Assembly: GCF_017654505.1 (NCBI RefSeq)
Contig: NC_054537.1
Span: 74,644,118-74,708,117 of the forward strand
DNA from: Polyodon spathula
Taxonomy: Eukaryota > Chordata > Actinopteri > Acipenseriformes > Polyodontidae
Direction: 5' to 3'
DNA length: 64,000 bases
A program made the position numbers and the translations under genes. The notes under the pieces were generated by a model. The model was not told the origin of the DNA. It searched no databases and saw only the letters and a program-made list of their open reading frames with translations. How positions within the stretch are numbered: position 1 is the first letter of the stretch; the number at the start of each line of letters is the position of its first letter. Positions 1 to 64,000 of the stretch are shown here, in pieces.

Positions 1-125
1 ACACAGAGAATTGTGGGAGTCTGGAACCAACTCCCCAATAATAAGCTGCTAACAACCAAACGAGCAAGATGGGCCAAATAGCCTCCTCTCATTTGTAAAC
101 TTTCTTATGTTCTTATATTCTTATG
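1..125 (+). mobile_element. CR1-like LINE 3' tail fragment
   Basis: It matches the 3' end of the CR1 element at about 42284-42467: the same ACACAGAGAAT start, CAACCAAACGAGCAAGATGG core and a TTATGTTC 8-bp repeat tail. It lacks roughly 60 bp internal to that copy. It is cut by the window edge. Confidence 0.8.
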
Positions 126-430
126 ACTAAATAGCTCGATTTTTGTTTCATCGCTCCACAAAACTTGTGACCATCTATCATTCAAATGCCATTTTGCAAA
201 CTTTAAGTGATTGTCCTAGTGATGTTTTCCTAAATAGCTTTTTTTTTGGCCTGCAACCGCTGAGACCTTCACCATGCAATACTCGCCCTGTGGTTGAAAT
301 GGAAACCCCAGTCCCACTTTCAGCCAATTCACTTTGAATATCTTTGGCAGTCAATCTCGGACTGTTATTAACCTTCCCCGCAATTCTTCTACTTGTTCTT
401 GGTAAAATAACCTTCTTTCTTCCAGATCAA
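126..430 (-). mobile_element. Tc1-like transposase remnant
   Basis: Minus-strand translation with frame breaks gives the paired-like DNA-binding part of a Tc1 transposase: LPRTSRRIAGKVNNSPRLTA, then STTGRVLHGEGLSGCRPKK. The catalytic region and both inverted termini are missing. It is a dead fragment abutting the CR1 tail. Confidence 0.7.
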
Positions 431-587
431 GGGAGCGTTGTGACAATACGTATAATCTGTAAATACGTATTTCAAAATTACATGAGTTGTTTGAGGCTAG
501 ATATAGCGCATATTTCAAACACATATATCATTGAAAAGTAGGCAGAAAGTAATAACCCCCTGCTAATGCTGTTTGGTACCTCATTCA

Positions 588-860
588 GGGGCTGATGCAA
601 GAATATGTGCAGTGATTTGCAACACCCAAATCAGCGTTTTGCACTCGCAAACTGTATTTAGCGGCTGTAAAGTGGTAAGGCGTTATCGTCCCTCGCAGGT
701 CATCACCTGGTGATTGTCCTCCTGGTAACCCAGACGCCACTGACTTTCTCTACTATACAGGACCATATGGCCTCTTTAGTGGCATAACTGATGTTGGCAG
801 AGGCTTTTCCAAATAACAATTTCATGCTGAGTGACCATACAGACTCTTAGCTCCTCCTCA
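588..860 (-). mobile_element. Unclassified TIR element, one end (partner of 59463-59856)
   Basis: It begins ggggctgatgcaag and contains, in reverse complement, a segment alignable with 59650-59856; for example 746-778 matches the reverse complement of the region around 59786-59815. Together the two fragments look like opposite ends of one element with ggggctgatg termini. The superfamily was not identified. Confidence 0.5.
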
Positions 861-1159
861 GAAACAGAGGAAAATGGTGCAAACAAAATTTTAAATAATA
901 GAAAAACAATGTATTAATGTTGGCAATGCATTGAACATGGAGTGGATAAAAATGAGAAAGCAACAAAGCTAAGAGGTGTAAAGACCAGCTATTCGAAAGC
1001 AATATAAAAGGGTTATAAATTAAGGGAAGAGCTAAAGCTGATTGAAATATGTTCAGAAAGTCTTCAGAAGGAAACTATAATTAATAATAATGTATCCGGT
1101 ACTAATCATACAGCAAAACAAAAAGGAATAGAAAATTTGTTTGGTTTTGTAAAAAGTAC

Positions 1160-2281
1160 AGAATTTATTTTCACGTTAATACTTTAACATAACAAAATAA
1201 CGTCTTGTCACAAACTATACAACTTATGAACTGTACACAGACAGCAAGTGTTTAAATAAAGAAAACATCAGTTTAAATGCCATTCCCAACACTGTCCTGT
1301 AAAGAATTTCTGAAATATATATCCAAACTGTACAATATTTACATTAAAATAAAGTGTTTTGTATATCACTTCTTTTAGAGGTTACAGTATGTTTTTACAG
1401 TAAAGCTGTATTGAGTTTTGCCATCACACAAGTACATCTAAAATAATACAAAGTACTGCTAAATAACTGAAAAAAATACATACTGGGACAAAGACTAATA
1501 ACATATCCCAGAATTAAGCATCTGACTGATTAATTAAAACATATTATTTAATAAATACTAGGCTACATAGCTTTGAATTTGCTAATGTTTAATGTAATAT
1601 CTGTTTATGAGTTGTTGTTTCACAGCTCATGGACATTTGGCATGTAATATAAAGTCACCAGGATGTTCTTTCTATAATGAGGCCAGTATATTAGGAAGCT
1701 GTAGCAGTCAGCAGTCAAATTAAACACACACACAGTATTGTGTGTTGAAAATGAGTATGCAAATTCAGAGGGTATAAAGTAGTCCTTTAAACTGCAAAAG
1801 ATAATAAGAATGCCATCCAGTTCTGGGATTTTTATGGCATACAACAGTACAAATTAATATGTTGAAAAGATATAGCTTGTTTGCTCATTTCAGCGGAAAC
1901 AAAAATAAAATCTTACATTTTCATAATATTTAGAGCAGGTTGGAAACACAATTACACAAGATGTCACGGGTACAGTGAACACACAGTTGTGTTATTACTG
2001 GATACAACAAGATTTTATTTATGTCTATTTGCAGCTTTTTTTCCATGCACGCACACACGCACGCACACACACACAATGACTGCTGCCAGAAAATATTGTC
2101 AACCATGTTATGATTAAAATTCATAGGCTATACATCCTCCTTCAATCACCTAACAAGTCACTTCTATATAATATTTTAAAAATAAGTGGACAGTTGCATG
2201 TATGTTCAGAATTTCACTCTTTTTTAAATGTATGTGTTTTGTGTTTTCCTCTAACAATGTAAGTTTGGATTTGCCAGGAAT
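1160..2281 (-). other. ZNF236: Probable ZNF236 3' untranslated region
   Basis: AT-rich sequence directly after the stop codon with no recognisable transposon. AATAAA on the minus strand occurs near 2012-2017 and near 1163-1168; the second is a plausible distal polyadenylation signal. A (CA/CG)n tract sits at about 2048-2076. The 3' end is not defined by anything stronger, so the extent is a guess. Confidence 0.4.
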
Positions 2282-58989
<56,708 letters not shown>

Positions 58990-59462
58990 CTGGAGAAAGA
59001 CAGAAAGAGTAAATAGTGTTTTCCACAATGTAGCATTCACGCACCTCAATCTTGTGGTAAGGTGTGCTGTCTTAACTAGTGTCTCAAAGGAATGCAAACC
59101 TGTTGTTTAGTTTTGTTCAATGATTATGCTTAACATGTTCAATCATGCATCAGAGATTAATACAAGCTTTATCTTGCTTTTCAATTTTTGTTTTTACTAT
59201 TGCAAGATCAGTCCCCCAGAGCTTAATATAACATATGCAATATCCAGACAAAAAACACAATACTTTTTTTTCATTTCCCCAAAAATGCCTCTCCAGACAG
59301 TGTGCAATTCTTAGTTTGTTAGTTTTTGGGATTTTTTACACTTTTGTATTTATGTTCTGATATCAGCATGTATTTCTGGAATTACAAGCATCACGTTGAA
59401 TGGACAAATTGTCTCTTTAATTGCAAAATTACTCGTGGCTATGTGAGTGTGACGTGCATTAT

Positions 59463-59856
59463 GGGGCTGATGTAAGGCTAGGCGCAGTGCAAACAATTGC
59501 GGCTGCAAAATCCAAATTGCCTAGCGGCCAGGCAATTAATAATTTTGCACTGCAGCTTATGTAAGCTTAAGAGCAATGCACATTACTCAAAATGCACAAA
59601 TAATGAGCTGCAATCATGATAATAAAGGTTGCAATGAGCACCGCCTGTGCATCGAGCTAGTATGCGCTGTATGAGATTTGTGGAGTATGAAAATCAAACC
59701 ATACAAAAAATATGTAAGGGCACCAAAGAGTCTTTTTATGCTGAGATCACTCAGAATGTAATTGAGTTATCTGGAAAAGCCTCAGCCAAACAAAGTGGCC
59801 ATATGGTCCTCTATAGTGGAGAATGTCAATTACCAGGAGAACAGTCAACCAGGTGA
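59463..59856 (+). mobile_element. Unclassified TIR element, one end (partner of 588-860)
   Basis: It starts ggggctgatgtaag. The segment 59650-59856 aligns in reverse complement with 702-850, including ctccta-like and accatatggcc blocks. A 69-codon plus-strand open stretch (59647-59856) may be a remnant of an element-coded protein; no domain was recognised. Confidence 0.5.
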
Positions 59857-60214
59857 TGAAAAATCCTTATATTTCATTACATGAATGCACCCGCATAGTA
59901 TTCCAGATACCTTTCAATATAGATTAAATGGATTAATGATGGCAAACTGATTATTTGATAGTGGGTGCAAAACGGCAGGTGAAAACCATTCTTTACATAT
60001 GCCACATTTTTAGTGACTGCTAAAGTCCCACTTTACACCAGCAAAACACGGTTGATTTTGGCAGCAATATGGGTGTTTTGCAAAACAAATGGAAAATGCT
60101 TAAAAACTCAAATTTTCTAGTTGTGCGATGATGGCTTGGATAAAATGTCCATTCTTGGGATCACTATAGTTCTGCAAATTACAAATCATTCTCGAGATTT
60201 TACACACACACACA

Positions 60215-61655
60215 CACACAAAACATAAGGAGTATCAAAATTGAAAATTGTCTCTAAATCTTGGATTCTTCAAAATAGCCACCCTTTGCCTTAATAACAG
60301 CCTCACAAACACGAGGCATTCGGTTAACAAATTTCAGCAGGAAATCACCCGACATGTCTTCCCAGCTCTTCTGCATCAATTCCCAGAGATGTAGGGCACT
60401 TGTGGGTAGCTTTGCTTTGACTCTTCTGTCCAGTTCGTCCCATACAAGTTCTATGTAACTGAGGTCAGGCCAGATCTATGGGACTGAGGTCAGGCCAGGT
60501 CATTAGATTGAGTTGTCCTTCACTTCCTTCTTCGCCAGATAGTTCTTGCACAACTTTGAGGTGTGTTTCGGGTCATTATCTTGCTAAAGAATGAAAGACT
60601 GCCCAACTAGCCGTAATGCTGATGGAATGGCATGTCTCTGAAGTATGCTATGATAGCCATGCTGGTTGAGCTTGCCATGGATTTGGTAAAGATCATCAAC
60701 TCTGTCACCAGCAAAGCAACCCCAGACCATACACTGCCTCCTCCATGCTTGACAGTGAGAACCACACATGCTGAACTCATGCGCTCACCCTATCTGCGTC
60801 TAACAAATACTCGGCGGTTGGACCCAAATATTTCAAATTTTGACGTTCATAAGACCAACTTCCACTCCTCAAACGTCCAGTTTCTGTGTTTTTTGGCCCA
60901 GGCAACTCTCTTCCTCGTCTTCTGCACTCTTAATAATGGTTTCTTTGCAGCAATTCTTCCAGTTAGGCCAGCTTCACGCAATCTCCTCTGAACAGTTGAT
61001 GTTGAAACATCTGTACTTCTAGTAGCATCTAGCTGAGCTTGTATTTTAGTGGCAGTTAATGGCTGGTTTCGCAGACTTGTGACTCAAATTAACTTGTTCT
61101 CTGATTCTGAGGTCACCCTTGGCCTGCCTGACCTTGTTTGGTCCTCATGAGTACCAGTTTCTTCAAATCGTTTGATGATCTTGGCCACAGCAGTTACAGA
61201 CACTTGCAAAGGTCTTGCGATTTGTCTTAGATTGGCCTTCATTTCTTAAAGTAATTACAGTCTTTTTTCTTTGCTCAACTGAGCGTATTTTGCCATTTTC
61301 TGCTCCCTTATATTCAGGAATGACAAACTTGTGCCTATGCTACCTATATTTATAGTAATCATGGAGCGTCACCTGTTAATAATAATTGTTGACAAAAGGT
61401 TAATTAGGTAACATGCTAGTTAACTCTGGGAACATCTAACGAAGACACTTTTTAATTTAGGCCAGTGTTCTAACACAGTGTTATACACATTTCAGACTTT
61501 TAACTGACTTGGGCTTCAGACTGAAATCCCCTTGCTTTGGGTGATCATTTAATTGAAATTGACAAGATTTACATTTTCATTTAAAAATAAAATTTCTGAA
61601 TGCAATTCACTTATGATTATCAGCTTATATGAGTACATATATCATATAATGACAT
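60215..61655 (-). mobile_element. Tc1-like transposon, second copy, inverted
   Basis: Minus-strand counterpart of 53283-54690. It shares SVTAVAKIIKRFEETGTHE, VWGCFAGDRVDDLYQ and the same flanking AT-rich leader. It lacks both inverted termini: the 3' end stops in a (CA)n tract at about 60200-60218 and the 5' end is fused to another Tc1 fragment near 61660. A tandem duplication of about 24 bp (ctatg..actgaggtcaggcca) at 60450-60500 disrupts the catalytic C-terminal part. Confidence 0.88.
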
Positions 61656-61669
61656 ATTAAGTGTAAATG

Positions 61670-62075
61670 CAAAATACAGGAAAATACTACAAGAGAATCT
61701 GCTTCAGTCCGCTAAAAAACTGAAGCTTGGGAGGAAATTCACCTTTCAGCAGGACAATGATCCCAAGCACAAGGCCAAAGCAACACTGGAGTGGCTCAAG
61801 AACAAAAAGGTGAATGTCCTACAGTGGCCCAGTCAAAGTCCTGATCTCAATCCCATTGAGAATCTGTGGCACTATTTGAAAAGCGTCGTCCAACCAACCT
61901 GAACAACCTGGAGCAAATCACTCCGACACTGTGTGCAAAGCTGGTACATACTTGCCCCAAAAGACTTAAAGCTGTTATTGCAGCGAAAGGTGGCTCTACC
62001 AAATATTAATGTGTGGGGGTTGAATAATTATGCAAGCAAGATATTTCAGTTTTTTATTTTTCTTAAAAATATTTC

Positions 62076-62080
<5 letters not shown>
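61670..62080 (+). mobile_element. Tc1-like transposase C-terminal fragment (second Tc1 family)
   Basis: Plus-strand reading: [39 protein letters not shown] and [13 protein letters not shown], i.e. the second Asp and the Glu of the DDE triad. A frameshift follows near 61900. It is followed by the terminal sequence atgcaagcaagatatttcag and a (TA)n tract. Confidence 0.82.
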
Positions 62081-62136
<56 letters not shown>

Positions 62137-62152
62137 CTGTATATATATATTG
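62081..62152. repeat. (TA)n microsatellite
   Basis: About 50 bp of TA plus short interrupted blocks, directly after the Tc1 fragment. Confidence 0.93.
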
Positions 62153-64000
62153 CTGTTATGAAAACACTACGTAATGGAAATATAAAATTCACAAAGATAG
62201 AACTTTTTTTTTTTTTAAACAAGTCTACACAAAATAAATTAAACAGAACTCAAAAGCAATCCATCTTCTGCCTATTATAAATCCCTAACCTGACAAAGAA
62301 ATTATTTGAGTGACATCCTTATTTAAGTGAAAGAGGTGGAAAAGTTACTGATAAATTAAATATGCAGTATAGCTACTAGTTATATCCTTAAGGTAGAATT
62401 GCTTACCTGCCTAACTTGAGTCTTGCATAAGACTTCTTTCAATAATTACATTTCATTAGGGTTCACTAAAACTGCTTGCATGTGACTTGCTTTTTAAATG
62501 TACTGGTATTGTTGACAAACAGCTTGCACCTTTAATGTGGTGCACAGCAATGGTTGAATACTGCAATTGTTCTTGTTTCAGAACAAATATATTAACTGCA
62601 TTTCTTATCTATAAAAAAAAGAGTTTTGTACTTTGTAGCTTGTGGTGATATCATCCATCTATTCCAGAGTCAGGACAGAATGGTTGAAAAAGAAAGTTGG
62701 CAAGTCCACTGACTACTCTATTATTTTTAAATGTACTTATTTATTATGTGGGCTTACACAGAAAACTTGTTCACCATGTGTTCATAAAGTTTATTCAAAG
62801 CCACTCTGCACTATAGAGAAGTTATTATGGTGCTGAAATAAAGTTTCTGTATGTAATCAGTCTGCATCCAGTTGTCTGATTTCCACAACTTGTTTTTCAA
62901 ACTGGAGTCTGTTGCTATTATGGTTACTGTATTGCCGCTGACACCAAACACTATTCTCAATTTTTTTAAACTTTATTATACATTTTAAAAAGATAGACTG
63001 AATATATAGGATTGCAAACAAGCACTTTACTATAGTCTACACTGAAAGACAATATTCAGAGGGCGTTTACCAAAACAGAGATTTTCTTTCATCAAGCAGA
63101 AAAACAATAATTTACATAAATTAATATTGTATATACCAGTGCATAGTTTCCAGCAGATTAATTTGAATTATGAAAACATAGTTTGAAAGATAACATTTGA
63201 GGTCATTTGCCAGAGAATAGGGGCTTCATATTTACCAATCAAATTAAAGGACATCTGTGTAGCGTCAGATTGGGTCATAATATCATTCTGTGTATGAAAG
63301 TAACAAAACTGAAATATATAGAGGTGGATTTTAAGCCACTCTTTGTGTCTACTTGGTTTCTGGTCACAAACTCCCCCACTGACAAAGAATGCTTTTAAAA
63401 AGAGTTGTAAACTAAACATTGACACATGGCTTATCTTCACGATTTCTGAATGACTCTTTCGACGCACAAGCCAGACAGTTCTGGGTCACTGGGTGCTTTG
63501 ACACCTAGACAGGAACCGGTCCATCACATAAATCCAGGCTACAGGGGGTGGAATAGCGGACCGATGGAAAACAAGGGGCTGCGTCAGAACGAGAACAACC
63601 AATGAAAACACTACACGTAGGCTCAGGCACCGCCCAAAATATCCAAACTGTCCAATCACAGGGGGTAAAGAGAACATTACAAAAGTATGAGCACGACACT
63701 CAAACAGGGCTCCCGACACGAAATCCAAGGTTCTGATACACAAACCAGTCTTTGAACTGTGACCATCTGGAGATCCAGCCTGCAACCAGCTGGAACAGAG
63801 ATACCATTTTCCGACACTCTAATATGAGATAACTACTCTAGTGCTTGCCTTGGTGTGGGAGTCCGCTGTGTAAGACGTCTAAAATCCTGAAAGTACTTGT
63901 AATCAAATCTGTAATTTAGCCCTGATTGATCACCGGAGAAAGAGTTGGATGAACATTTGAAGTCGATATTTAATATATTGAACTAGCAGTGCCGGAGTCT

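Larger units (their letters stand above)
58990..64000 (-). other. ZNF236 intron upstream of exon A (partial)
   Basis: No finger-coding exon was found here on the minus strand. It holds the fragments at 59463-59856, 60215-61655 and 61670-62080 and a (TA)n tract at 62081-62132. I see nothing recognisable in 62160-63480. The last 520 bp is somewhat richer in CpG and has two CCAAT motifs, but I cannot assign a function. Confidence 0.65.

Noticed and set aside
63486..63785. 99-codon minus-strand open frame as an upstream ZNF236 exon
   Set aside because: No zinc-finger or linker similarity, and it cannot supply the phase-2 donor needed before exon A.

Overview
This window is vertebrate nuclear DNA, AT-rich and full of transposable-element debris. 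Its backbone is one host gene on the minus strand, which I identify as ZNF236 (a large Kruppel-type C2H2 zinc-finger protein). Twenty coding exons can be read between 58989 and the stop codon at 2282. Every exon has AG/GT boundaries and every split codon joins in phase. Together they encode about 1,204 residues: 16 C2H2 fingers in small clusters, separated by Gln-rich and Ser/Thr/Ile-rich linkers, and the native C-terminus. The N-terminal part (roughly one third, judged from the mammalian length as I recall it) must lie beyond 64000. No second host gene, rRNA, tRNA or CRISPR array was seen.

The mobile-element set (CR1 with an 8-bp tail repeat, L2-like, L1/Tx1-like, R2/NeSL-like, DIRS-like, Tc1/mariner, hAT, solo LTR, fold-back elements) points to a ray-finned fish. 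The long introns and the CR1 tail family would fit a sturgeon/paddlefish or another non-teleost lineage, but that is inference.

Layout by region. 1-1160: CR1 tail, Tc1 remnant and one end of an unclassified TIR element. About 1160-4422: probable 3' UTR and the last three exons. 4423-17462: a 13-kb intron with a three-level nest (solo LTR inside an R2/NeSL-like LINE inside an L2-like LINE), an L1/Tx1-like LINE, and an LTR-like insertion inside a TIR element. 17463-19123: four closely spaced exons. 19124-25535: intron with two fold-back hairpins, a DIRS-like remnant and an L2-like 3' part. 25536-32364: five exons, with a deleted Tc1 copy and a compact TIR element between them. 32365-42661: a 10-kb intron with a G+C-rich module, a hAT element with perfect 8-bp target duplications and a CR1 LINE. 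42662-47164: five exons among long TA tracts and a hAT remnant. 47165-55036: intron with a 611-bp palindrome, a hAT-like MITE, a fold-back hairpin and a Tc1 copy. 55037-58989: three exons. 58990-64000: intron with an inverted second Tc1 copy.

Nothing here amounts to a new multi-gene system. The observations most worth following are the transposon nests, the palindrome and fold-back family, the TIR family with three copies of very different length, and two inverted Tc1 copies that flank exactly three ZNF236 exons and could pair in the pre-mRNA.
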